DNA of 64,000 bases from Mycolicibacterium goodii. GTDB taxonomy: Bacteria > Actinomycetota > Actinomycetes > Mycobacteriales > Mycobacteriaceae. Of this stretch, positions 38,764 to 47,321 are shown in pieces. A program made the translations under genes and the position numbers. Under the pieces are notes generated by a model. The model was not told the origin of the DNA. It ran no database searches and saw nothing but the letters and a program-made list of their open reading frames with translations. Numbering within the stretch: position 1 is the first letter of the stretch; every line of letters starts with the position of its first letter. The DNA is taken from the NCBI RefSeq assembly GCF_022370755.2, contig NZ_CP092364.2, forward strand, positions 4,898,001 through 4,962,000. The letters run 5' to 3'.

Positions 38764-39687
38764 ATGAGCGCCGACACGAAGTGGACCGAGTCCGACGTTC
38801 CCGATCAATCGGGCCGGGTGGCAATCGTCACCGGGTCCAACACCGGACTGGGGTACGAGACCGCGCGGGTGCTGGCCGCCAAGGGCGCGCACGTGGTGAT
38901 CGCGGTGCGCAACCTGGACAAGGGCCGTGACGCCATGAGGCAGATCACCGCTTCGACGCCCAAGGCCGATGTGAAACTACAGAAATTGGACGTGGGCTCG
39001 TTGGATTCCGTTCGCACAGCGGCCGACGAACTCAAGAGCGCCTATCCGCGCATCGACCTGCTGATCAACAACGCCGGCGTGATGTATCCGCCCAAGCAGA
39101 CCACGGTCGACGGATTCGAACTGCAGTTCGGCACCAACCATCTGGGGCCCTTCGCGTTGACCGGGCTGCTCATCGAGCACCTGTTGCCGGTCGACGGCTC
39201 CCGCGTGGTCGCGGTCGCCAGCGTGGCGCACCGCATCCTCGCCAAGATCCACTTCGACGACCTGCAGTGGGAACGTCGCTACAACCGGGTGGAGGCGTAC
39301 GGCCAGTCCAAGCTGGCGAATCTGTTGTTCGCCTATGAACTCCAGCGTCGCCTCGCCGCGGCGGGCAAGCCGACGATCTCGGTGGCCGCGCACCCGGGCC
39401 TGTCGAACACCGAGCTCATGCGGCACATCCCGGGAACCGGGTTGCCCGGCTATCGGCAGATCGCCGGTCTGTTCTCCAACAGCCCGCTGATGGGCGCGCT
39501 CGCGACGCTGCGCGCGGCCACCGATCCGGGCGTGCGGGGCGGCGAATACTACGGTCCGGACGGGTTCCGCGAGACGCGCGGCCACCCCAAGCTCGTGAAG
39601 TCCAGTTCCCAGTCCCATGATCCGGAGTTGCAGCGCCGGCTGTGGGCCGTCTCGGAAGAGCTGACCGGCGTCAGCTACCCGGTGTGA
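38764..39687 (+). CDS. Short-chain dehydrogenase/reductase (Rv0439c-like), copy 2
   Basis: A 307-residue SDR with TGSNTGLG near 22, NNAG in LLINNAGVMYPPKQT, and the Tyr179-GQS-Lys183 pair. It is the position-conserved copy: in M. tuberculosis the SDR gene adjoins moeA2 and groEL2. Here it adjoins moeA2, but groEL2 is 14 kb away beside the paralogous SDR at 25317. The substrate is unknown. The start at 38764 is divergent from the YdbS-like gene with 37 bases between. Confidence 0.9.
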   Translation: MSADTKWTESDVPDQSGRVAIVTGSNTGLGYETARVLAAKGAHVVIAVRNLDKGRDAMRQITASTPKADVKLQKLDVGSLDSVRTAADELKSAYPRIDLLINNAGVMYPPKQTTVDGFELQFGTNHLGPFALTGLLIEHLLPVDGSRVVAVASVAHRILAKIHFDDLQWERRYNRVEAYGQSKLANLLFAYELQRRLAAAGKPTISVAAHPGLSNTELMRHIPGTGLPGYRQIAGLFSNSPLMGALATLRAATDPGVRGGEYYGPDGFRETRGHPKLVKSSSQSHDPELQRRLWAVSEELTGVSYPV

Positions 39688-39689
39688 TC

Positions 39690-40877
39690 ATGCGGACCGT
39701 CGAAGAACACCAGAAGATCGTCGCGGGCCTCATCAAAGCCCGTGAACCGCAATCGGTTCCGCTCGCCGACGCGTTGGGCCTGATCCTCGCGGCCGACGTC
39801 GTCGCACCGCTGTCGCTGCCCGGGTTCGACAACTCGGCGATGGACGGCTACGCCGTCGTGGCCGACGACATCGCGGGCGCCGGCGCGGACAGCCCCGTGC
39901 TACTGCCCGTCGCCGAGGACATCCCGGCCGGGCGCACCGATCCGCTGACGCTGAAACCCGGCACGGCACACCGGATCATGACAGGGGCACCCGTCCCGGC
40001 CGGGGCCACCGCGGTGATCCCGGTGGAAGCCACCGACGGCGCCACCGACACCGTGACCATCCGTGCGGCGGCCAAACCCGGTCAGCACATCCGCCGGGCC
40101 GGCGAGGATGTCACGGCCGGCACCACGGTGCTGCATGCCGGCCAGACCGTCACCCCGGCCGCACTGGGCCTGGCCGCGGCACTGGGCCTTGCGGAGCTGA
40201 CCGTCGTCCCGCCGCAGCGGGTCATGGTGATGTCCACCGGAACCGAACTGGTCAAGCCGGGCACGCCGCTGCAGCCCGGCCAGATCTACGAGTCGAACGC
40301 CGTGATGCTCTCGGCCGCGGTCCGCGACGCGGGCGCGCTCGTGGTGTCGTCGCCGATGTCGCATGACGACGTCGACACGTTCCGCGCGGTGCTGGCCGAG
40401 CATGCGCGCGACATCGACCTGATCATCACCACAGGCGGTGTCAGCGCCGGCGCCTACGAGGTGGTCAAGGACGCCCTCGCCGAGCAGGTCGACTTCGTCA
40501 AGGTCGCGATGCAACCCGGCATGCCCCAGGGTTCGGGCATGGTCGGTTCGACCCCGATCATCACGCTGCCCGGAAACCCGGTCAGTGCGCTCGTGTCGTT
40601 CGAGGTGTTCGTCCGTGCACCGCTGCGGGCCGCGATGGGCCATATCGAACCGGGACGCCCGAAGCGCGCGGCGGTGCTCACCGAGGCGCTCACCTCCCCG
40701 GCAGGCAAACGGCAGTTCCGTCGCGGTGTGCTCACCGGCGACACCGTCACCAGCTACGGGCCCCCGGCGTCGCATCACCTGCGCTGGCTGGCCTCGGCCA
40801 ACTGCCTGCTGGAGATCGGCGAAGACGTCACCGAGGTGCCCGCGGGGACGTCTGTCCAGGTCTGGGACCTGAGCTAG
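39690..40877 (+). CDS. moeA: Molybdopterin molybdenumtransferase
   Basis: A 395-residue MoeA, inserting molybdate into adenylylated molybdopterin. It shows [33 protein letters not shown], the central [17 protein letters not shown] with the catalytic Asp region, and [20 protein letters not shown]. It corresponds to MoeA2 of M. tuberculosis by context (SDR upstream, psd-pssA downstream). The ATG at 39690 lies two bases after the SDR stop; a GTG at 39684 is an alternative. A molybdenum enzyme operon (paoABC) lies nearby, but this placement is ancestral and not tied to it. Confidence 0.93.
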   Translation: MRTVEEHQKIVAGLIKAREPQSVPLADALGLILAADVVAPLSLPGFDNSAMDGYAVVADDIAGAGADSPVLLPVAEDIPAGRTDPLTLKPGTAHRIMTGAPVPAGATAVIPVEATDGATDTVTIRAAAKPGQHIRRAGEDVTAGTTVLHAGQTVTPAALGLAAALGLAELTVVPPQRVMVMSTGTELVKPGTPLQPGQIYESNAVMLSAAVRDAGALVVSSPMSHDDVDTFRAVLAEHARDIDLIITTGGVSAGAYEVVKDALAEQVDFVKVAMQPGMPQGSGMVGSTPIITLPGNPVSALVSFEVFVRAPLRAAMGHIEPGRPKRAAVLTEALTSPAGKRQFRRGVLTGDTVTSYGPPASHHLRWLASANCLLEIGEDVTEVPAGTSVQVWDLS

Positions 40878-40899
40878 CGATTCCGACACCCCTCGCACG

Positions 40900-40905
40900 T
40901 AGAAT
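40900..40905 (+). promoter_or_regulatory. -10 element for a leaderless psd-pssA transcript
   Basis: TAGAAT lies 7 bases before the psd ATG at 40913. This spacing is what leaderless mycobacterial starts show. It separates psd-pssA-AAA expression from moeA. Confidence 0.55.
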
Positions 40906-40912
40906 CCACCCG

Positions 40913-41611
40913 ATGGCCAGACGCCCCGATCTCCAATCCGGCCCAGAACGCCTCGCGGCGCTGGTGCGCTCCAGCATTCCGCCGATGCACTCCGCGGGCC
41001 TGCCCTTCGTCGGCGCGAGCCTCGCGGTCGCACTGCTCGGCCGCAACCGGCGCTGGGTGCGGCGCGCGGGGTTGATCTCCGCGGGTGCCAACGCCGCCTT
41101 CTTCCGGCACCCGCCGCGGGTGCCACCGACCCGCCCAGGCGTCGTGGTCGCACCCGCCGACGGTTTGATCTGTCTGCTCGGTGAGGCCACTCCCCCGGCC
41201 GAGCTGGGCCTGCCGGACACCCCGATGCAGCGGGTCAGCATCTTCCTGTCGGTGCTCGACGCGCACGTGCAGCGCGCACCGATCGGCGGTGAGGTGGTCG
41301 CGGTGCGTCACCGGCCCGGCCGCTTCCACTCGGCCGAACTGGAAGCCGCAAGCGAAGACAACGAACGCAACAGCGTCGTCATCCGCACCCCCGAGGGCGT
41401 ACACGTCATCGCGGTGCAGATCGCCGGTCTCATCGCGCGGCGGATCGTGTGCGACGCACACGTCGGCGACAAGCTCGCGATCGGCGACACCTACGGACTG
41501 ATCCGCTACGGCTCCCGCCTGGACACCTATTTCCCGGCGGATGCGCGAGTACTCGTCTCACACGGTCAGCGCACGCTGGCCGGCGAAACGGTACTGGCGG
41601 AACTCGCATGA
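40913..41611 (+). CDS. psd: Phosphatidylserine decarboxylase proenzyme
   Basis: A 232-residue short-type PSD that turns phosphatidylserine into phosphatidylethanolamine at the membrane. It shows [54 protein letters not shown], and the self-cleavage site in RYGSRLD (Gly200-Ser201) that yields the pyruvoyl group. It overlaps pssA by four bases (ATGA). The gene order psd-pssA-AAA ATPase is that of other mycobacteria. Confidence 0.95.
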   Translation: MARRPDLQSGPERLAALVRSSIPPMHSAGLPFVGASLAVALLGRNRRWVRRAGLISAGANAAFFRHPPRVPPTRPGVVVAPADGLICLLGEATPPAELGLPDTPMQRVSIFLSVLDAHVQRAPIGGEVVAVRHRPGRFHSAELEAASEDNERNSVVIRTPEGVHVIAVQIAGLIARRIVCDAHVGDKLAIGDTYGLIRYGSRLDTYFPADARVLVSHGQRTLAGETVLAELA

Positions 41612-42468
41612 TCAAGGCCCGCATCAGGCGCCCCTCCTTCACGGTCCGGATGCTGCCGAGCGCGATGACGGTTGCCGCCATCTGTCTCGGGTTGAGCGCG
41701 GTCAAGATGGCCCTCGACGACCGCCCGACCGAGGCGATGGCGTTCCTGGCCGCCGCGGCGATCCTCGACGCGCTCGACGGCCGGGTGGCCCGCATGCTCA
41801 AGGCCACCTCGAAGATGGGCGAGGAGATCGACTCGCTGGCCGACGCCGTGAATTTCGGTGTCGCACCGGCTTTGATCGTGTACGGCACCCTGTTGTCGCA
41901 TTCACGGGTGGGCTGGATCGTGGTGCTGCTCTACGCGGTCTGCATCGTGTTGCGGCTGGCCCGGTTCAACGCGCTGCTCGACGTCGACCAACCTGCCTAC
42001 GAGAAGGAGTACTTCGTCGGCATGCCCGCCCCGGCCGGCGCGATCGGTGCGATCGGTCCGTTGGCCGCGAAGATGCAGTGGCCCGGCGAGTGGTGGAACA
42101 CCGTGACGGCCGAGTGGGTGGTGATCATCTGGATGATCGGTGTCTCGCTGCTGGTGGTCAGCCGGATCCCGATGCGCAAGATCCACACGTTCTCGGTGCC
42201 GCCCAACATGGTGGCCCCGCTGCTGGTGCTGGTGGCGATCGGCGTTGCCGCTTCGGTGTTCTACGGCTACCTCGTGATCATGGTGATCATCGTCGCCTAC
42301 GTGCTGCACATCCCGTTCGCGGTCCGCACCAAGCACTGGGTGGCCAGCCACCCGGAGTCATGGGACGAGAAACCGAAGCAGCGGCGCGCGGCGCGCCGCG
42401 CCATCCGTCGTGCGCAGCCGCATCGGCGTTCGATGGCACGCCTGGGTCTACGCAAACCGGGAAGGTGA
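41608..42468 (+). CDS. pssA: CDP-diacylglycerol-serine O-phosphatidyltransferase
   Basis: A 286-residue integral membrane enzyme that makes phosphatidylserine from CDP-diacylglycerol and serine. The CDP-alcohol phosphatidyltransferase signature is intact: [26 protein letters not shown] with the four Asp. About eight TM segments follow, then a highly basic cytosolic tail ([30 protein letters not shown]). The ATG at 41608 overlaps the psd stop. The product feeds Psd, so the two genes form a pathway operon. Confidence 0.95.
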   Translation: MIKARIRRPSFTVRMLPSAMTVAAICLGLSAVKMALDDRPTEAMAFLAAAAILDALDGRVARMLKATSKMGEEIDSLADAVNFGVAPALIVYGTLLSHSRVGWIVVLLYAVCIVLRLARFNALLDVDQPAYEKEYFVGMPAPAGAIGAIGPLAAKMQWPGEWWNTVTAEWVVIIWMIGVSLLVVSRIPMRKIHTFSVPPNMVAPLLVLVAIGVAASVFYGYLVIMVIIVAYVLHIPFAVRTKHWVASHPESWDEKPKQRRAARRAIRRAQPHRRSMARLGLRKPGR

Positions 42469-42469
42469 C

Positions 42470-44698
42470 ATGTCGCAGGCCTACGACGACGGCGAAACCC
42501 CACTCAGCCATCTGCGGCTCACGGCGCGACTGAACACTTCCGCACTCGACTCCCGCCGCGGTGTCGTGCGGCTGCACCCCGAAGTTCTCGCCGCACTCGG
42601 CTTGCGGGAGTGGGATGCGGTGGCACTGACCGGTTCACGCACCACCGCGGCCGTGGCAGGTGTGGCCGGACCAGGGGTCCCCGCGGGCACCGCACTGCTC
42701 GATGACGTCACGCTGTCCAACGCCGGGATCCGGGAGAACGCCACGGTGCTGGTGTCGCCGGTGACGGTGTACGGGGCGCGGTCGGTGACGGTGTCGGGGT
42801 CGCGTCTGGCCACACAGTCGATCTCCCCCGCGACACTGCGGATGGCTCTGCTGGGCAAGGTGATGACGGTCGGTGACACGGTGTCCCTGCTGCCGCGCGA
42901 CCTCGGCCCAGGGACGTCGACCTCGGCGGCCGCCAGTGCGCTCGCGTCGTCGGTCGGGATCACCTGGACCTCCGAATTGCTGACGGTCACCGCGGTCGAT
43001 CCGCAGGGAACGGTCAGCGTGCAACCGAATTCACTGGTGTCGTGGGGCTCGGGTGCGCCCGCGGATCCCGCGCCACCGCCCACCGGTCAGCACTCCGTCA
43101 GCGGCCCCGGCAGCCCCGCACGCGCCGAGCAGTCGGTGTCGTTCGACGACATCAAGACGACGCATCCGCAGGCCACCAAACTCGAGGAGTGGCTCCGGCT
43201 CTCCCTCGACGAGCCCGACCTCCTCAAAACCCTCGGGGCCACACCGCATCTGGGAGTGCTGGTGTCCGGTCCGGCCGGTGTCGGCAAGACCACCATGGTG
43301 CGCGCGGTGTGCGCTTCACGGCGGGTCGTCGAACTCGACGGCCCCGAGGTGGGCGCATTGGCGGTCGAAGACCGCCTGAGCAGCGTGACGTCGGCGGTGG
43401 ACGCCGTCGCCGAATCCGGCGGCGTTCTGTTCATCACGGACATCGACGCACTGTTGCCTGCGGGCAACGAGACGCGGCCGCCGGAACCGGTGGCTACGCT
43501 GATCCTGGCCGAGCTGCGCAAGGCCGTCGCCACTGCCGGTGTCGCATTCGTCGCGACCTCCGCGGTCCCGGAGAATGTCGATGCCCGGTTGCGCGCGCCC
43601 GATGTGTGCGACCGCGAACTCGGGTTGAGCCTGCCCGACGCCGCGACCCGCCGGTCATTGTTGGAGATGCTGTTGCGCGGGGTTCCGTCCGAAGACCTGG
43701 ACCTCGCCGACATCGCGGACCACACCCCAGGTTTCGTGGCGGCCGATCTGGCTGCCGTGGTCCGGGAGGGCGCCCTGCGCGCCGCCGCGCGGGCCAGTTC
43801 CGACGACGAGGAACCGGTGCTGCGGCACGCGGACCTCAAAGGCGCGCTCACGGTCATCCGACCGTTGTCCCGCTCGGCCTCCGAGGAGATATCCGTCGGG
43901 TCCGTCACGCTCGACGACGTCGGCGACATGGTCGATACCAAGCGCGCGCTCACCGAGGCGGTGTTGTGGCCGCTGCAACATCCCGACACCTTCGCCCGCC
44001 TCGGCATCGACCCGCCACGCGGGGTGCTGCTCTACGGGCCACCGGGATGCGGCAAGACGTTCGTGGTCCGCGCGCTGGCCAGTTCGGGAAAGTTGTCGGT
44101 GCATTCCGTCAAAGGGTCTGAGCTGATGGACAAATGGGTCGGCTCATCGGAGAAGGCGGTGCGGGAACTGTTCGGCAGGGCCAGAGATTCGGCGCCCTCG
44201 CTGGTGTTCCTCGACGAGATCGACGCGCTCGCGCCTCGTCGAGGTCAGAGCCACGACTCCGGGGTCAGCGACAAGGTGGTGGCGGCCCTGCTCACCGAAC
44301 TCGACGGGATCGAACCGTTGCGGGACGTCGTCGTCCTGGGCGCCACCAACCGGCCCGACCTCATCGACCCGGCCCTGCTGCGGCCCGGACGACTCGAACG
44401 CCTGGTGTTCGTGGAACCGCCGGACGCCGACGCACGCCGCGACATCCTGCGCACGGCAGGCAAATCCATCCCACTTGCCGACGACGTCGATCTCGACAGT
44501 CTCGCCGACGATCTGGACGGCTACAGTGCGGCCGATTGCGTTGCGCTGCTTCGCGAATCGGCGATGACGGCGATGCGTCGATCCATCGACGCCGCCGACG
44601 TCACGGCCGACGACGTCGCCAAGGCGCGTGAAATCGTCCGTCCCTCATTGGATCCCATCCAGGTGGAATCGTTGCGGGCGTTCGCCGAGAACCGCTAG
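42470..44698 (+). CDS. Double AAA ATPase (p97/Cdc48-like, Rv0435c-type)
   Basis: A 742-residue protein with an N-domain of double-psi-barrel type (about 20-220: SALDSRRGVVRLHPEVLAALGLREWDAVALTG). A first ATPase domain follows with Walker A GPAGVGKTT (from 267) and a weak Walker B (ITDIDALLP). The second has GPPGCGKTF (from 523), FLDEIDALAP and the Arg-finger region NRPDLIDPALLRPGRLER. It is the mycobacterial Cdc48-like protein, thought to remodel proteins. A RBS GAAGGTGA precedes the ATG. It is linked to pssA and converges with the TetR-SRPBCC gene. Confidence 0.9.
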   Translation: MSQAYDDGETPLSHLRLTARLNTSALDSRRGVVRLHPEVLAALGLREWDAVALTGSRTTAAVAGVAGPGVPAGTALLDDVTLSNAGIRENATVLVSPVTVYGARSVTVSGSRLATQSISPATLRMALLGKVMTVGDTVSLLPRDLGPGTSTSAAASALASSVGITWTSELLTVTAVDPQGTVSVQPNSLVSWGSGAPADPAPPPTGQHSVSGPGSPARAEQSVSFDDIKTTHPQATKLEEWLRLSLDEPDLLKTLGATPHLGVLVSGPAGVGKTTMVRAVCASRRVVELDGPEVGALAVEDRLSSVTSAVDAVAESGGVLFITDIDALLPAGNETRPPEPVATLILAELRKAVATAGVAFVATSAVPENVDARLRAPDVCDRELGLSLPDAATRRSLLEMLLRGVPSEDLDLADIADHTPGFVAADLAAVVREGALRAAARASSDDEEPVLRHADLKGALTVIRPLSRSASEEISVGSVTLDDVGDMVDTKRALTEAVLWPLQHPDTFARLGIDPPRGVLLYGPPGCGKTFVVRALASSGKLSVHSVKGSELMDKWVGSSEKAVRELFGRARDSAPSLVFLDEIDALAPRRGQSHDSGVSDKVVAALLTELDGIEPLRDVVVLGATNRPDLIDPALLRPGRLERLVFVEPPDADARRDILRTAGKSIPLADDVDLDSLADDLDGYSAADCVALLRESAMTAMRRSIDAADVTADDVAKAREIVRPSLDPIQVESLRAFAENR

Positions 44699-45717
44699 TT
44701 CGGCCGGCCTTCGACCAACGCGGCCAGCCGGTCGACCGAGGCCTGCAGCTTGTCCGCGGTGGTCGCGCGCGCCTTCACCTTGCGTTTCTCGTCGGTGAGC
44801 TGTGTCCAGTCGTAGGTGTGGGTGACCAGCGTGCGCCCCTCACCGGCAGGCTGTAATTCCCAACGCCACAGATGCCCTGGCGGCTGCTGGCCGGCCACCG
44901 CGGGGCGCCAGGCGATCCGGCGGCCCTCTTCGAACTCGACGACGTGGTTGTCTCGCAGGCCTCCCTGCGTGATCTCCATGGTGAAGACGTCACCGACCCC
45001 GCGAATCCGCCCGCCGGAGGCGATCTTGAGCAGGTTCTCATTGCCGTCCCAGCGCGGTTGCTGAGCCGGGTCGGCGATCAGTTCGAAGATGACGTCGGAC
45101 GGTGCGGCGATCTCACGGCTGGCGCTGACGACTTTGTCCACGGACAACAGCCTACGAACAGAACCTGAAAGATCCACGTCCAGCCACTGCGGCCATTGCG
45201 CGTCGTGGATGTGCCGCCGCACGGTGGCATACGGCAGATCCACGACGGCTCGCATGATGGCGTCCATGGTCCGGGCGTCGTCGTTCCCATAGACCCCGCG
45301 GGCCAGGCCGTGGAGACGTTCGAAGACGGGGGCGTTCATGCTCGCCAGCGTGGCGTCGAAACCCGCGTCCGCTTCACCGTCGAGGAGATCGGCCGGCCGG
45401 ATGGACAACAACAACCGGGCGTCCTCGGGCTCGTCGCGTGCGAAATGGAGGGCCGCCACGGCCATGGCGACTGCCGCATCCACGGGTGTCGCGCCCTCGG
45501 CTGACATCGCGCGGGATTGGAACCGCCCCAACGCCCTGAGCCAGGCGGCTTTGAGGATGCCGTCGCGGTTGCCGAACCGGTGATAGAGCGTGCCCACCGG
45601 GGCTCCGCTGGCCTTGGCGATCGCGGCGACGCTCGCCGCCCGCGGCCCTTCGGTCAGGACCAAAGTGCGGGCCGCGTCGAGAATGGTGTCGGTTTCATGC
45701 TTCCGCGGAGGTGCCAC
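44695..45717 (-). CDS. TetR DNA-binding domain fused to an SRPBCC ligand domain
   Basis: A 340-residue fusion. Residues 1-190 form a TetR repressor with HTH at about 9-55 (ILDAARTLVLTEGPRAASVAAIAKASGAPVGTLYHRFGNRDGILKAAW). From about 195 an SRPBCC (START-like) domain begins (SASREIAAPSDVIFELIADPAQQPRWDGNENLLKI) and runs to EGRPN, with the typical hydrophobic-pocket strands RIAWRPAV and LWRWELQP. The two are joined in one frame without a stop. SRPBCC domains bind lipids or polyketides, so this may be a one-piece sensor. It is divergent from a DUF2867-like gene and converges with the AAA ATPase (four-base overlap). Confidence 0.85.
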   Translation of the reverse strand: MAPPRKHETDTILDAARTLVLTEGPRAASVAAIAKASGAPVGTLYHRFGNRDGILKAAWLRALGRFQSRAMSAEGATPVDAAVAMAVAALHFARDEPEDARLLLSIRPADLLDGEADAGFDATLASMNAPVFERLHGLARGVYGNDDARTMDAIMRAVVDLPYATVRRHIHDAQWPQWLDVDLSGSVRRLLSVDKVVSASREIAAPSDVIFELIADPAQQPRWDGNENLLKIASGGRIRGVGDVFTMEITQGGLRDNHVVEFEEGRRIAWRPAVAGQQPPGHLWRWELQPAGEGRTLVTHTYDWTQLTDEKRKVKARATTADKLQASVDRLAALVEGRPN

Positions 45718-45738
45718 GATCTAGTACGGTCCTTCTAT

Positions 45739-46128
45739 ATGGAGCGATTACCCTATATCGATGAGCATGCCATAACCGTCGACGCCGACGCGGCCGCGAC
45801 CTGGGCCGCCGCGTTGAGCACCCTGTGTGGAGATCCGACCGACCCGCGCGCCCCCGTCGGTTTCACGATCGGTGACTTCGAACCCGGGAAGCGACTCGGC
45901 TTGAGGGGCCGCCACATGTTCGCGGTCTACGAGTGGGTGTTCATCCTCGATGCGATCGGCCCATACCGCACCCGCGTGCGTTCGCAGACCTGGGCCGCTT
46001 TTCCGGGCATCCGCGGCCGGGCCTATCGCGCGCTGGTGATCGGCACCGGCGGGCACCGGGCGGTCGTGCGCTGGACCCTCAAACGCATTGCGGCACATCT
46101 ACGCCCGCAGCCGCGAACGGTTTCGTGA
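45739..46128 (+). CDS. DUF2867-like small protein
   Basis: A 129-residue protein. It begins MERLPYIDEHAITVDADAAATWAAAL and includes DFEPGKRLGLRGRHMFAVYEWVFIL and WAAFPGIRGRAYRALVIGTGGHRAVVRWTLKRI, a pattern typical of DUF2867 (an SRPBCC-like fold in actinobacteria). The start is only 21 bases from the divergent TetR-SRPBCC start, so this is a likely regulatory target. No enzymatic motif is visible. Confidence 0.65.
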   Translation: MERLPYIDEHAITVDADAAATWAAALSTLCGDPTDPRAPVGFTIGDFEPGKRLGLRGRHMFAVYEWVFILDAIGPYRTRVRSQTWAAFPGIRGRAYRALVIGTGGHRAVVRWTLKRIAAHLRPQPRTVS

Positions 46129-46171
46129 GGCACACCTGGCCCATCGCGAGTTCGCGGCAAAAGTGGATCTT

Positions 46172-46224
46172 GACAGTGACTAGTTACTGTGCGACAGTGA
46201 CTAGTTACTGTGCGACAGTGTGAC
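46172..46224. repeat. Tandem 21-bp repeat carrying palindromes, operator array
   Basis: GACAGTGACTAGTTACTGTGC occurs twice head to tail (46172-46192, 46193-46213), then a partial GACAGTGTGAC (46214-46224). Each unit contains the near-palindrome ACAGTGACTAGTTACTGT (16 of 18 paired). TTGACA at 46170-46175 overlaps the first unit. It lies about 30-80 bases before the DUF1707 start and looks like two operator sites spaced two helical turns apart. Confidence 0.75.
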
Positions 46225-46254
46225 TTGTCATCGACAAGATTCAGGGAGGCTGCC

Positions 46255-46707
46255 ATGGCCAAGTCAGTTCTGCCCCATGTCAACGAATCGACCCGCGCCG
46301 GTGACCGGGAGCGGGAACGCACCGCCGACGATCTGGGCCGGGCATTGGCGCAGGGCTACCTGGAGATGCCGGAATACGAGGAGCGGCTGCAATCGGTGTT
46401 CTCCGCACAGACCACCGCGGAGCTCCGCCAACTCGTCACCGACCTTCCGCTCGCCACCCTGCGCCGCAACGATCCGCGCCGCCGCGAAGCGCAACTTCGC
46501 GCGGCCCGTCTGAGCGTGCGCCTGCACTTGGCTGCCTACCTCGCCGTATCGGTGCTGATGCTCGGCATCTGGCTGGCCGTCGGCCTGGGCGGGGGCGGTT
46601 GGTACTTCTGGCCGGTCTGGCCGATCATGGGATGGGGCATCGGCGTCGCCTCCCATGCGATCCCGATCTGGGCTCACGGTTCGATCAGACCGGCTCGGAT
46701 CGCATAA
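46255..46707 (+). CDS. DUF1707 and 2TM-domain membrane protein
   Basis: A 150-residue protein. The N-terminal DUF1707 region is STRAGDRERERTADDLGRALAQGYLEMPEYEERLQSVFSAQTTAELRQLVTDLP. Two TM helices follow: LHLAAYLAVSVLMLGIWLAVGL, and WYFWPVWPIMGWGIGVASHAIPIW. DUF1707 is an actinobacterial domain of unknown role, often found with membrane proteins or regulators. The tandem palindrome lies in its promoter. Its 3' end overlaps the convergent response-regulator gene by 34 bases. Confidence 0.8.
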   Translation: MAKSVLPHVNESTRAGDRERERTADDLGRALAQGYLEMPEYEERLQSVFSAQTTAELRQLVTDLPLATLRRNDPRRREAQLRAARLSVRLHLAAYLAVSVLMLGIWLAVGLGGGGWYFWPVWPIMGWGIGVASHAIPIWAHGSIRPARIA

Positions 46708-47321
46708 CGGGTGAGCGCCAACCGATCCCGCAGACCGAGTTTGGCGAGGATATTCGTGCGGTGCCGGTCGACGGTTTTGGCGCTGATCGTCAGCGTGGCG
46801 GCGATCTCCCGCGTCGAATAGCCCTCCGCGATCAGCTTGAGCACCTCTTCCTCACGCGGCGTGAGGATGCTGTCGGGCGGTTCGCCGCCCTGGCGGGCCC
46901 GGTGCAGGAAGTCGCGGATCAGGGCCGTGATGGCGCCCGCGTACAAGAAGGGTTCGCCGCGTAGCGTCGCGCGGCACGCTTCCAGCAGGTCCCGATCGGC
47001 AACGGATTTCAGCACGTAGCCCGACGCGCCCGCCTTGAGCGCCTCGAAAAAGTACTGCTCGTTGTCGTACATCGACAGGATCAGGATCCGGACATCGGGA
47101 TGCGACCGGTTGATCTCGCGCGCGGCCTGCAGGCCCGTCATCCGCGGCATCGCGATGTCGAGGATCGCGAGGTCGACCACCTCATCGTCCAGGGCCGCCA
47201 GCGCCTGGTATCCGTCGGCCGCCTCGGCCACCACGTGGAGATCGGGTTCGGCGTCGAGGATCATCCGCAGCCCACTACGGACCAGGGCGTGATCGTCCGC
47301 CAGCAATATGCGAGCTGCCAT
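46674..47321 (-). CDS. NarL/LuxR-type response regulator
   Basis: A 215-residue response regulator. The receiver domain (about 3-120) has the acidic pair DD (9-10), the phospho-acceptor Asp55 in LAILDIAMPR, and the Lys in YVLKSVADRD. The DNA-binding LuxR domain (about 150-210) reads ILTPREEEVLKLIAEGYSTREIAATLTISAKTVDRHRTNIL. It is paired with the histidine kinase gene directly upstream (TGATG overlap of one base), so they form a two-component system. The ATG at 47321 is preferred over the TTG at 47324. Confidence 0.93.
   Translation of the reverse strand: MAARILLADDHALVRSGLRMILDAEPDLHVVAEAADGYQALAALDDEVVDLAILDIAMPRMTGLQAAREINRSHPDVRILILSMYDNEQYFFEALKAGASGYVLKSVADRDLLEACRATLRGEPFLYAGAITALIRDFLHRARQGGEPPDSILTPREEEVLKLIAEGYSTREIAATLTISAKTVDRHRTNILAKLGLRDRLALTRYAIRAGLIEP

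Noticed and set aside
46172..46224. CRISPR array
   Set aside because: The repeat units are directly adjacent without spacers, there are only two and a half copies, and no cas genes are near.
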